Assembly: GCA_005880175.1 (NCBI GenBank)
Contig: VBJR01000222.1
Span: 1-14,345, forward strand
Length of the DNA stretch: 14,345 bases
Direction of reading: 5' to 3'
Source: Chloroflexota bacterium
GTDB taxonomy: Bacteria > Chloroflexota > Dormibacteria > Dormibacterales > Dormibacteraceae
A program made the position numbers and the translations under genes. The notes under the pieces were generated by a model that was not told the origin of the DNA, did not search any database, and saw only the letters and a list, made by a program, of their open reading frames with translations. Below are positions 7,237 to 14,099 of the stretch, piece after piece (the first letter of the stretch is position 1; the number at the start of each line of letters is the position of its first letter).

Positions 7237-8061
7237 CTACAGCAGCGGGCTGGGGAAGATCGGCCCGGTGAGCCGGGCCGGGCTGCACGAGGTCGCCCCG
7301 TTCGCGCAGCGGGCGGGCCGCGCAGCAGCCGCGGCCGCCAGCGCGTGCGCGTGCCCGGGCACGTCGCCGCGGTGCGGGGAGAGGCGCAGCAGGAGCTCGT
7401 CGATCGCCGCCACCCGGTCGGCGTGGCCGACCCCGGCCCAGTTGATCCGGGCCCGGCACAGCGCCGCCTCCGCGCCCGGCACGTCGCCGGCGTGCGCACG
7501 GACGAGGGCCAGGCCGGTCAGGGCCCACCCGGTCCGCGGGTGCTGGCAGCCGCACGCGCCCTCCAGGATCGCGAGGGCCTCCCGGCAGTACGGCTCCGAC
7601 TCCGCCCAGCGGCGACCGACCCGCAGCGCCCAGGCCAGCGTGAGCAGGGCCCACGCGGCCTCCGCGCTCTGGCGGCCGTGGCGGCGGAGCTCGGACTCGA
7701 GCCGCTCCCGGCACAGCGCCTCCAGGTCGGCGGCGCGGCCGAGCCGGCCGTAGAGCTCGATCAGCTCGTCGCGCCACTCGGCGGTCCAGCGGCCGTCCAC
7801 GCCGCCCAGGCGCCGGTGCGCGTCCACCGTCTGCGCGAGCGCGTCAGCCGACTCGGCCTCCCGGCCCTCGCGGCGCAGGAAGTCGTACAGGGACCGCGCG
7901 GCAGTGGCGATCGCCCTCGGCCGACCCGAGCGCTCCGCCTCGGCCAGCGCCGCTCGCAAGAGCGGCTCAGCCCCCACTATGTCGAGCCTGAGATACCGGG
8001 CACTTCCCTCGCGGACCAGGCGTCCACACCGCCGGGCCGCGAGCAAGCTCGCCGGCGTCAT
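7237..8061 (-). CDS. TPR-repeat protein of unknown function
   Basis: The 274-residue, Ala/Arg/Leu-rich, largely helical protein shows tetratricopeptide-like helix pairs. Examples are around 103-128 (YGRLGRAADLEALCRERL), 132-167 (AAWALLTLAWALRVGRRWAE then PYCREALAIL), 175-208 (HPRTGWALTGLALVRAHAGD then AEAALCRARI) and 213-228. The spacing is like the kinesin-light-chain type (TPR_12). There is no signal peptide or membrane segment. Several cysteines (C117, C159, C170, C172, C202, C252, C259) are more than usual for such a protein. The last 25 residues are low in helix propensity. TPR proteins act as scaffolds, so no partner is implied. ATG at 8059-8061 follows a G-rich stretch. It lies between the MFS gene (50 bp) and holB (33 bp). 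Confidence 0.72.
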   Translation of the reverse strand: MTPASLLAARRCGRLVREGSARYLRLDIVGAEPLLRAALAEAERSGRPRAIATAARSLYDFLRREGREAESADALAQTVDAHRRLGGVDGRWTAEWRDELIELYGRLGRAADLEALCRERLESELRRHGRQSAEAAWALLTLAWALRVGRRWAESEPYCREALAILEGACGCQHPRTGWALTGLALVRAHAGDVPGAEAALCRARINWAGVGHADRVAAIDELLLRLSPHRGDVPGHAHALAAAAAARPARCANGATSCSPARLTGPIFPSPLL

Positions 8062-8069
8062 GCCCCCCA

Positions 8070-8092
8070 CCGGCGTCAAACGATACCGCCGG
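8070..8092 (-). terminator. weak hairpin between the MFS and TPR genes
   Basis: CCGGCG (8070-8075) pairs with CGCCGG (8087-8092) around an 11-base loop in the 50-bp gap. It has no T-tract. It could be a partial terminator or leader structure. Short GC-only hairpins are common by chance here. Confidence 0.2.
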
Positions 8093-8111
8093 GGACCGGC
8101 GAGGGGAAGCC

Positions 8112-9329
8112 CTATTCGCCGGTGGCGAGCGCCGGTGACCCGATCGCGGTGCGCCGTTCCCGCAGCTCGCGGAGCCGCTCCTCGCTCGGCAGCAGCTGTC
8201 CGATGCCGATGGAGGCCACCACCACGGCCACCTGGAGGCCGAGCGCGAGCTGGAGGCCGGCGTGGTCGGCGACCGCGCCCGTCAGGGGCACGCCGATGGC
8301 GCCGGTGACGAACGCCAGCCCCATGATCAGGCCCGACGCGAGGCCGGCGCGGCCCGCCATCAGCTCCTGGGCCATCATCAGCGTCAGGGGCGCGGTCGAG
8401 GCGGCGAGGAAGCCGACCAGCACCGCCCACAGGAAGCCGAGCGGGCCGGGCACGAGCACGAACAGCGCGACGGCCGGGATGCTGAGCAGCACGGCGGCGT
8501 TGATCACCGTCTTGCGGCCGAAGCGATCGGCGAGCGTGCCGCAGCCGACCGTGCCGAGCGCGCTCGACAGCACGAGCGTGGTGACCAGCGACCCGTAGAA
8601 CCAGGGCTCGTACCCGAGCTGGTGGTACCAGATGGGCGTGAAGCTCTGGAGCGTGAACACCGTGCAGTTGCGCGACGCCATCATCCCGACGGTGGCGGCG
8701 ATCGGGACCAGCGGCAGCGACTGGCGCCAGCCGCTCGGGGCCGGGGCCGCGGCCGGGCGGCGGCCGTCGCGCGGGCGCATGGCGAGCAGCAGGTACGCGG
8801 CGATCGCCATGCCGGGCAGGATCGTCAGCAGCGTCCCGCGCGTGCCGAAGACGCCGAACAGGAGGACGCCGATCAGCGGGCCGGCGGCGACGCCGACCGT
8901 TCCGCCCGTGACGTAGATCGACATGGCCGTGTTGGCGCCGCGCGGGGGCAGCAGCCCGCGGACGGTCAGCGCGCCGAGCGGGTGGAAGGCGCCGGAGCCG
9001 AGGCCCGCCAGCGCGGCGGCGCCGACGAGGGCCGGGAACGTGGGCATGAACCCGGTGGCGGCGAAGACGGCGGCGGTCCAGGCCAGCGTCAGGCCGGTCA
9101 GCCGGGTGCCGTAGCGGTCGGCCAGGATGCCGAACAGCGGCTGCGACACGGACGCCATCCCCGAGTACGCCAGCGTGACCAGGCCCACCGTCTCCAGGTC
9201 GAGCTGGAAGCGGTGGATCAGGAGCGGGTACAGGACCGGCAGCAGTCCGACGTAGCTGTCCACGGTGAAGTGGCCGAGCATGAGCGTGACCAGCCCGCGG
9301 TTCCGAAAAGTCTCCACCAGGTCACGCAC
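8112..9329 (-). CDS. MFS transporter, fosmidomycin-resistance (Fsr)-like family
   Basis: The 405-residue protein has about 12 hydrophobic segments in two halves. The MFS motif A appears twice, GILADRYGTR (67-76) and GTLADRFGRK (264-273). The N-terminus LGHFTVDSYVGLLPVLYPLL, the QPLFGILADR segment and GSGAFHPLGA (111-120) match what I remember of Fsr-type efflux proteins. The cytoplasmic loop between halves (184-204) is Arg/Pro-rich. It should export small organic compounds by proton antiport; the actual substrate is unknown. I chose the GTG at 9327-9329, which begins RDLVETFRNRGL and overlaps the end of the ArsR gene by 8 bp. That overlap means translational coupling and probably control by that regulator. 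An ORF extended to 9704 is a shadow of the regulator. Confidence 0.88.
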   Translation of the reverse strand: MRDLVETFRNRGLVTLMLGHFTVDSYVGLLPVLYPLLIHRFQLDLETVGLVTLAYSGMASVSQPLFGILADRYGTRLTGLTLAWTAAVFAATGFMPTFPALVGAAALAGLGSGAFHPLGALTVRGLLPPRGANTAMSIYVTGGTVGVAAGPLIGVLLFGVFGTRGTLLTILPGMAIAAYLLLAMRPRDGRRPAAAPAPSGWRQSLPLVPIAATVGMMASRNCTVFTLQSFTPIWYHQLGYEPWFYGSLVTTLVLSSALGTVGCGTLADRFGRKTVINAAVLLSIPAVALFVLVPGPLGFLWAVLVGFLAASTAPLTLMMAQELMAGRAGLASGLIMGLAFVTGAIGVPLTGAVADHAGLQLALGLQVAVVVASIGIGQLLPSEERLRELRERRTAIGSPALATGE

Positions 9330-10029
9330 GGGCCACCTCCAGGAATCGGTCCGGCTCGCCGGACTCCACGTCGACGGCTCGCTCGCCGGGCCGGAGCCGG
9401 ACGTGGCCCTGGTCGAGCATCGCCGCCAGCAGCGCCGCGCCGAGCGCCCCGCCCAGGTGCGGGCGGCGCTCGGTCCAGTCCGGGCAGTCGATGGCCAGCG
9501 CGCGGCGCGAGCGCCGGGCGATCGACAGGTTGACGCCGAGCCGGCCCAGCGCCTCGTCGCCGGACGCCGACACGACCAGGTCGCGGCTCTCGGGCCCGGC
9601 GGGCTGGAGCCAGCCGCGCGCCAGGAGGCCGTCGAGCAGGCGGACGCCGGCCACGCCGGCCAGGTGGTCGTAGCACGTGCGGGCGAGGCGGACGGGGGCG
9701 TCACCGGCGGGCGGCGGCGCCGCGGACGCGGCCTGGCGGGGGTCGCCGCCGGCCACGCCGGCGGCGAGGGTGCGGAGGGTCGCCACGGCGAGCCCGGGGG
9801 CCTGGCCGCGGAGGGCGTAGACGCGGTGGCGGCCGGTGGGGCGGCAGTCCACGAGCCCGGCCTCGCGCATCAGACCCAGGTGGGTGGACACGCGGGGCTG
9901 GTCGAGGCCGAGGCGGCAGGCCAGGTCGCTGACGGTGGACTCGCCGGCGCCGAGGGCGTCGATCAGGCGGACGCAGGTCTCGTGGCCGAGCACGCGCGCG
10001 AGCGCCGCAACTCCCTCCTCCTCCGCCAT
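9322..10029 (-). CDS. ArsR-family transcriptional regulator with an extra C-terminal domain
   Basis: The first 80 residues form an ArsR winged helix: helices around 7-40, recognition helix DQPRVSTHLGLMREAGLV (43-60) and wing RPTGRHRVYAL (63-73). The ELCVCD metal site of classical ArsR/SmtB is absent (STVSDLAC instead), so metal sensing by that site is unlikely. After a Pro/Ala linker (95-112) comes a second domain of about 120 residues with TCYDHLAGVAG (118-128) and DCPDWTERRPHLGGALGAAL (181-200). I remember this CYDHLAG arrangement from other long ArsR-type regulators but know no ligand for it. C119, H122, C182 and H191 are candidates for ligand or metal contact. ATG at 10027-10029. It overlaps the MFS gene and most likely represses the pair. 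Confidence 0.88.
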   Translation of the reverse strand: MAEEEGVAALARVLGHETCVRLIDALGAGESTVSDLACRLGLDQPRVSTHLGLMREAGLVDCRPTGRHRVYALRGQAPGLAVATLRTLAAGVAGGDPRQAASAAPPPAGDAPVRLARTCYDHLAGVAGVRLLDGLLARGWLQPAGPESRDLVVSASGDEALGRLGVNLSIARRSRRALAIDCPDWTERRPHLGGALGAALLAAMLDQGHVRLRPGERAVDVESGEPDRFLEVARA

Positions 10030-10035
10030 TCACCC

Positions 10036-10041
10036 ATCTTA
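10036..10041 (-). promoter_or_regulatory. candidate -10 box of the ArsR-MFS operon, possibly leaderless
   Basis: TAAGAT on the minus strand fits TAnnnT and lies 6 bases before the ATG, so the RNA would start at or near the A of the start codon. No Shine-Dalgarno precedes the ATG. A matching -35 box is not clear. Confidence 0.35.
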
Positions 10042-10094
10042 CAACCGAGAAATGTGGTCGTCGAAGGCGCCCGGTCGGCCGTGGTTCTTCACAA

Positions 10095-10111
10095 ACCGCT
10101 TGCGGTCGACC
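10095..10111. repeat. overlapping palindromes, possible operator
   Basis: ACCGC-TT-GCGGT (10095-10106) overlaps GGTCGACC (10104-10111). Both are perfect and sit 66-82 bp upstream of the ArsR start, within a possible plus-strand promoter. A regulator could bind here, but neither resembles a known ArsR operator. Confidence 0.3.
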
Positions 10112-10261
10112 GACAGGCGTGCTATCCCATCTCTCGGATGAGCCGTGGGTGGCGTCGGGGAGTCGGCCCCGGTCGCGGCCGAGGGGGACCTCCGGCCCGA
10201 GCAACGCTCACCGCAGAGCGCGCTACTTCGCAGCACCCACACACCCCCCCATCCCAGCGCC

Positions 10262-10283
10262 CCCGCCCACCCAGGGGGGCGGG
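10262..10283. repeat. GC hairpin in the leader of the dehydrogenase gene
   Basis: CCCGCCC (10262-10268) pairs with GGGCGGG (10277-10283) across an 8-base loop that can pair further (CCC/GGG). It lies about 130 bp before the dehydrogenase start and after a run of seven C. No gene ends here, so it is not a simple terminator. It may be a leader structure or a chance GC hairpin. Confidence 0.3.
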
Positions 10284-10402
10284 CCCACAGTACGGCTGCA
10301 TGGCTTACAGGTCAATCCAACCCGTTCAGGCATGGTGGCCGGTTAGAAGCACCGATCCCCGAACCAATGCGAAGAAGGTGACCGCCCGCCGGGAGCGGGC
10401 GC

Positions 10403-10410
10403 GGAGGAGG
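10403..10410 (+). promoter_or_regulatory. strong Shine-Dalgarno of the dehydrogenase gene
   Basis: GGAGGAGG with a 5-base gap to the ATG at 10416 selects this start over the in-frame ATG at 10425. Confidence 0.7.
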
Positions 10411-10415
10411 ACGAG

Positions 10416-11438
10416 ATGGTCGGCATGCCCGCTGCGGTACTGGTCGACGAGGGGACGCTCGCCATCACAGAGCGGCCACGACCCCGCGTCCGCCGCCCCG
10501 GCGACGTGCTCATCGACGTCGAGGCCTGCGGTATCTGCGGCACCGACCTGCACATCCTGACCCGGCCGCCCGGGCACCCCTACCGCGTCGGGGTCGTCCT
10601 CGGCCACGAGTTCGTCGGCATCGTCGCCGAGGCCGGCTCCGACGTGCGGAGCCTCCGGCCCGGCGATCGCGTGGTCGTCGAGCCCAACGTTGCCTGTGGG
10701 GCGTGTCGCTGGTGCCACCGCGGCCTGGTCAGCCACTGCGAGCACTTCACGTCGCACGGCATCTTCATCGACGGCGGCCTGGCGCCGCAGGTGGCGGTCA
10801 CCGCCCGCGCCTGCCACCGCATCGCCCACTCGGTGCCGGCTCACCTCGCCGCGCTCGCCGAGCCGCTCGCCTGCGTCGTCTACGGCACCCGCCTGACCCA
10901 GGCGCAGCCCGGCGAGACCATCGTCGTCGTGGGCGCCGGGCCCATCGGCCTGCTCTTCTGCGCCGTCCTCGACCTGGCCGGCGCCACGGTGGTGGCCGTC
11001 GAGCCGTCCCCGCTGCGCCGCTCGCTGGCGCTGACGATGGGCGCCGTGGCCGCCCTCGACCCGGACGCCGACGACGTCCGCGGCCGCGTCCTCGACCTCA
11101 CGGCCGGGTTCGGCGCCGACGCGACCATCGACGCCGTCGGCACCCAGATGGCCACGTGCCTCGACCTGGTCCGCAAGGGCGGCCGCGTCGTGCTGTTCGG
11201 CATCGACACGCACGCCCGCGCCGAGGTCTCACAGGCCCGCATCACCCGCGACGAGCTGCAGGTGATCGGCGCCTACGTCGGCCAGAGCGCGTTCCCGGGC
11301 GCGATCCGGCTGCTGGAGCAGGGCCGGCTCGACCTGGAGCCCATCGTCACCCACCGCGTGCGCCTCGACCAGCTGCCCGACGCGCTCGAGCGAGCGCGGG
11401 CGGGCAAGGCCGCCAAGGTCATCGTCGAGCTGCAGTGA
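10416..11438 (+). CDS. zinc-dependent medium-chain alcohol/polyol dehydrogenase
   Basis: The 340-residue MDR-family enzyme oxidises an alcohol, polyol or amino-alcohol with NAD(P). The catalytic zinc site is seen as C41 (CGICGTD), H64-E65 (GHEF) and E149 (AEPLAC). The structural zinc site is complete: C94, C97, C100 and C108 (CGACRWCHRGLVSHC). The Rossmann motif GAGPIG is at 173-178, with acidic E196 at the end of the second strand, which suggests NAD. The sequence resembles sorbitol/threonine-type dehydrogenases, but the substrate cannot be assigned. It starts from an ATG with a strong Shine-Dalgarno. It is the only plus-strand gene in this half and is convergent with the phosphatidyltransferase gene, the stops being 12 bp apart. 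Confidence 0.93.
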   Translation: MVGMPAAVLVDEGTLAITERPRPRVRRPGDVLIDVEACGICGTDLHILTRPPGHPYRVGVVLGHEFVGIVAEAGSDVRSLRPGDRVVVEPNVACGACRWCHRGLVSHCEHFTSHGIFIDGGLAPQVAVTARACHRIAHSVPAHLAALAEPLACVVYGTRLTQAQPGETIVVVGAGPIGLLFCAVLDLAGATVVAVEPSPLRRSLALTMGAVAALDPDADDVRGRVLDLTAGFGADATIDAVGTQMATCLDLVRKGGRVVLFGIDTHARAEVSQARITRDELQVIGAYVGQSAFPGAIRLLEQGRLDLEPIVTHRVRLDQLPDALERARAGKAAKVIVELQ

Positions 11439-11450
11439 GCCGCGCGGGCG

Positions 11451-12027
11451 TCAGAGCCGGCTGGTCTCGCCCGCCGCCGGCGCCTGGGCGCCGGCCTCCC
11501 GCGCCCGGCGCTGGGCGCGCGCCTGCGACCAGACCTCGAGGATCCGCTGCACGGCCGTGACGTTGGTCAGCACCGCCAGCACCGCGACGACGACGAACAG
11601 CACCCACCAGACGCCGATCACCAGGCCCGCCACCGTGACCACCACACGCTCCGGACGGGCGAAGATCCCGGAGTCGCAGCGGAACCCGAGCGACTGCGCC
11701 CGCGCCCGCACGGAAGTACGCGGCGACGCCCACGTAGACGGCGCCCTCCGAGTAGCGGTCGAACGTCGAGTCGAGGAACGCGCCGTACGGATAGCTGCGC
11801 TTCGTGGCGCGTGCCAGGGCGCCGTCCAGGATGTCGAACGTGCCGCTCAGCGCGAGCACGATCCCGGCCGGCCGCAGCTGGCCGAACCCGGCCAGCGCCG
11901 CCGCCACGAACGTGAACAGCGTGCCGGCGACGGTGACCTGGTTGGGGGTGATGGGCAGCCGCCCGAGCAGACGGGCGATCCGCTGGGCGTTGCGCCTAAC
12001 CCACGCTTGAAACCGGGTGGTGAACAC
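11451..12027 (-). pseudogene. CDP-alcohol phosphatidyltransferase (phosphatidylinositol(-phosphate) synthase type), frameshifted with internal loss
   Basis: This membrane enzyme joins CDP-diacylglycerol to an alcohol such as inositol phosphate. The first part (12027 to about 11713) has LPITPNQVTVAGT and the full catalytic signature D65-x2-D68-G-x2-A-R-x8-G-x3-D86-x3-D90, up to GVAAYF (100-105). The rest of the family sequence continues in the +1 frame from 11711: RARAQSLGFRCDSGIF, RPERVVV, a hydrophobic segment and LTNVTAVQRILEVWSQ, to TGA at 11451-11453. Compared with the mycobacterial PgsA1 pattern as I recall it, some 20-30 residues (about one membrane helix) are missing at the junction. 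The unshifted frame runs to 11419 as an Arg/Gly-rich shadow. GTG at 12025-12027 is supported by AAAGGAGGT. It overlaps the pimA-like gene by 32 bp. Either a real pseudogene or an assembly error. Confidence 0.8.
11476..11495. repeat. perfect GC hairpin at the convergent 3' ends
   Basis: GCCGGCGCC (11476-11484) and GGCGCCGGC (11487-11495) form a 9-bp stem with a TG loop, 25-44 bp inside the 3' end of the phosphatidyltransferase gene and just beyond the dehydrogenase stop. It could end the dehydrogenase transcript. No T-tract. Confidence 0.3.
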
Positions 12028-13168
12028 CCGCCTCGACCTCCTTTGTCAGCGCCGCCCCCAACCGGGCCTGCTGGTATACCTCGATGACCCGCCCCGTGAC
12101 CACCCGCCAGGAGTAGTTCTGGGCCTTGGCGAGCCCGGCCGTCCCCAGCCGGCGCCGCAGCTCGGGGTCTCGGGCCAGCACGGTCATGGCGACCCCGAGC
12201 TCGAGCGGGCTCTGGGGCCGGACCGTCAGGCTGTCCACCCCCGACTCGACGACCGAGAGATAGCCGGGGATCTCGGTCGCGACCACCGGGAGCCCCGCGG
12301 CCATCGCCTCCAGCAGCACGATGCCGAAGCTCTCGCGGCCGGTGGCCGGCGCGCAGAACACGTCGGCGCTGGCGTGGAACCGCGGCAGGACCTGGTCGGG
12401 CACGTACCCGGCGAGGACGACGTTCTCCAGGCGGTGCCCCGAGACATACGACTCGACCATGCCCCGCAGCGGGCCGTCGCCGACGATGATCAGCCGCGTC
12501 TTCGGCACGCGCTCGCGCAGGTACCGGTACGCCTGCAGCAGGTCGCGCAGGCCCTTGCGCTTCTCCAGGCGGCCGACGAACAGGATGTTCACGCAGCCGT
12601 CGCGCAGGTGGTGGATCGGGGTGAGCCCGGGCCGAAACCGCTCGACGTCCACGCCGTTGGGGATGACCGCCGGCTCCAGGTGCGAGAAGTACTGGCGCAC
12701 GAAGTCGCGCGCCGGCGGGCTGACGGCGATCGTGGCGTCCAGGTGGCGCAGGTAGCCCCTCAGGATCGGGCGGCCGTAGTAGTAGCCCACGTTCGACTTG
12801 GCGAACGCGTGGAACGTGGCCACGTGGGGCGCCCGGTCCATGCGCAGCAGCGTCAGCGGCAGCGCGGGCAGGAGCGGCTCGTGGAAGTGGAGGACGTCGA
12901 AGCGCTCCCGGTCCATGATCTCGCTGACCTGGCGGGCCATGTGGAAGCTGAGGGTGATGCGGGCGACCGAGTCGTTGCCCGGCAGGGGGAACACGCGCCC
13001 GATCCGGTAGAAGTCGGGGATCTCGTGCTCGGCATCCCTGCGGCTGGAGGGGGCGAAGGTGCGGACCTCGTGGCCGAGCTGCCGGAGCCAGCCGCCGAGG
13101 TGCCGGATGTGCTCGGTCACGCCGCCCGGATGGCTGTAGTCGTAAGGCGAGACGAGACCGACCTTCAT
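11996..13168 (-). CDS. pimA: GT4-family glycosyltransferase, PimA-like (phosphatidylinositol mannosyltransferase)
   Basis: PimA adds the first mannose from GDP-mannose to phosphatidylinositol at the inner face of the membrane. The 390-residue protein shows the GT-B pattern. The N-terminal donor/acceptor loop is SPYDYSHPGGV (7-17), followed by DVLHFHEP (91-97) and TFHAF (118-122, catalytic-type H120). The C-terminal half has VGRLEKRKGL (R200, K205), GDGPL and the E-x7-E motif GRESFGIVLLEAM (E279, E287). SVAR (67-70), HEP and IPNGVDVERF (169-178) are as in mycobacterial PimA as I recall. Neighbours are an acyltransferase 4 bp upstream and a CDP-alcohol phosphatidyltransferase overlapping downstream, the same functions as in the PIM cluster. 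A sister mannosyl/glucosyl-lipid transferase is possible. GAGGAG abuts the ATG, so initiation probably relies on coupling. Confidence 0.85.
   Translation of the reverse strand: MKVGLVSPYDYSHPGGVTEHIRHLGGWLRQLGHEVRTFAPSSRRDAEHEIPDFYRIGRVFPLPGNDSVARITLSFHMARQVSEIMDRERFDVLHFHEPLLPALPLTLLRMDRAPHVATFHAFAKSNVGYYYGRPILRGYLRHLDATIAVSPPARDFVRQYFSHLEPAVIPNGVDVERFRPGLTPIHHLRDGCVNILFVGRLEKRKGLRDLLQAYRYLRERVPKTRLIIVGDGPLRGMVESYVSGHRLENVVLAGYVPDQVLPRFHASADVFCAPATGRESFGIVLLEAMAAGLPVVATEIPGYLSVVESGVDSLTVRPQSPLELGVAMTVLARDPELRRRLGTAGLAKAQNYSWRVVTGRVIEVYQQARLGAALTKEVEAGVHHPVSSVG
12036..12044 (-). promoter_or_regulatory. Shine-Dalgarno of the phosphatidyltransferase gene
   Basis: AAAGGAGGT on the minus strand lies 8 bases before the GTG at 12027, inside the 3' end of the pimA-like gene. 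It marks the true start and shows that the overlapping genes are translated from one transcript. Confidence 0.75.
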
Positions 13169-13172
13169 CTCC

Positions 13173-14099
13173 TCAGTGTGAACCGTCCATATGGGTGTGG
13201 GTCAGGTGGGCCTCCCGGGGGCCTGACGCGAGCGCGGCGCCCTCCGGCCAGATCGGGTGCGGCACGTGCCACTGGTCCGGATGGGCCCGGATCATGTCCT
13301 CCAGCCGGCCCACGAGCTCGCCCGTGATCCGGCGCACGTCCGCGTCGCGGTCCCCGGTCGAGTCCGCGAAGACGGGCGGGTACCCGTACGCCTGGAACGT
13401 GTCGTCGGGCAGCCGGAAGACCGCGACCGGGAGCAGCGGGGTGCCCTTCCGGAGCGCGATCGCGGCCGGGCCGTCGGGGATCCGGGCCGGCCGGCCGAAG
13501 AAGTCGACCGTGATGCCGGTGCCCATGATGTCCCGGTCGATCGCCGTCACGACCATCTCCTGGTTGTCCAGGGCCTGCAGCACCTGCCGGAGCCCGGCGC
13601 GGGTCAGCGGCAGCACGCTGATGCCCAGGCGCGCCCGGGTGCCCCGGTACCACTCGTACAGCTCGCGGGGCTCCAGCTCCTCGGCGAACAGCGAGACCGG
13701 GGCGACCGTCGCCGACCAGATCGCCGCCGCCACCTCCCAGGAGCCCATGTGGGCCGAGACGACCAGCACGCCGCGGCCCCGCGCCCGGGCCGCCTCCAGG
13801 TGCTCCATGCCCTGGATGCGGAGCAGCTGGCGCAGGTCCTCGACCCGGGCGACGGGCAGCCGCATCAGGTCGGCGTACGCCTTGGAGTGGTTGCGGAAGT
13901 TCCGCCAGGCGAGGCGGTGCAGCGCCGGCGGCGGCAGGTCGGGCAGCGCCATCGCCAGGTTCCGCTCCAGCTTGGCGCGGGCCTTGCGGGCGAACACGTA
14001 GGCGAGGCGGGCGACCATGACCGCGAGCGCGTAGCCGAGCGACCTCGGGAGCCGCTCCACCAGCCACTGCATCGCCTTGAACGCGCGGTACTGGATCAT
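13173..14099 (-). CDS. lysophospholipid acyltransferase family protein (PatA/LpxL-like)
   Basis: The 308-residue protein matches the LpxL/HtrB/PatA group. It has an N-terminal hydrophobic/amphipathic region (about 10-40), the catalytic H-x4-E as SAHMGSWE (H117, E122), then a substrate-side DRDIMGTGITVDFFGRPARI segment, RKGTPLLPV and HPDQWH near the C-terminus. In mycobacteria PatA acylates the mannose added by PimA, and its placement 4 bp before the pimA-like gene supports that role here. The final residues (REAHLTHTHMDGSH) are a His-rich tail. I prefer the ATG at 14097-14099. A TTG two codons upstream (14103-14105) is possible, and neither has a clear Shine-Dalgarno. Confidence 0.87.
   Translation of the reverse strand: MIQYRAFKAMQWLVERLPRSLGYALAVMVARLAYVFARKARAKLERNLAMALPDLPPPALHRLAWRNFRNHSKAYADLMRLPVARVEDLRQLLRIQGMEHLEAARARGRGVLVVSAHMGSWEVAAAIWSATVAPVSLFAEELEPRELYEWYRGTRARLGISVLPLTRAGLRQVLQALDNQEMVVTAIDRDIMGTGITVDFFGRPARIPDGPAAIALRKGTPLLPVAVFRLPDDTFQAYGYPPVFADSTGDRDADVRRITGELVGRLEDMIRAHPDQWHVPHPIWPEGAALASGPREAHLTHTHMDGSH

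Larger units (their letters stand above)
10030..10415. other. 386-bp intergenic region rich in inverted repeats
   Basis: This is the only gap over 300 bp. It separates the divergent ArsR and dehydrogenase genes and must hold both promoters. It contains the candidate -10 of arsR (10036-10041) and palindromes at 10095-10111. A bulged stem lies at 10177-10197 (GGCCGAGG against CCTCCGGCC). A C-run occurs at 10244-10250, with a GC hairpin at 10262-10283 and a lower-GC stretch at about 10290-10375. A weak plus-strand candidate promoter is TTGCGG (10100-10105), 17 bp, TATCCC (10123-10128). Small ORFs here (such as 10145-10381 and 10039-10242) have no Shine-Dalgarno or recognisable product. No RNA gene was recognised. 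Confidence 0.6.

Noticed and set aside
401..9329. Fsr-like exporter linked to ispH as a MEP-pathway resistance unit
   Set aside because: The genes are 7 kb apart in separate transcription units; fosmidomycin targets DXR, not IspH.
10039..10242. 67-codon minus-strand ORF ending just before arsR (...GAFDDHISRL)
   Set aside because: The C-terminal half looks protein-like, but there is no plausible start, no family resemblance, and its N-terminal half is low complexity.
10290..10375. Possible tRNA or riboswitch in the lower-GC stretch before the dehydrogenase
   Set aside because: No acceptor/T-arm pairing and no recognised riboswitch core could be found by eye.
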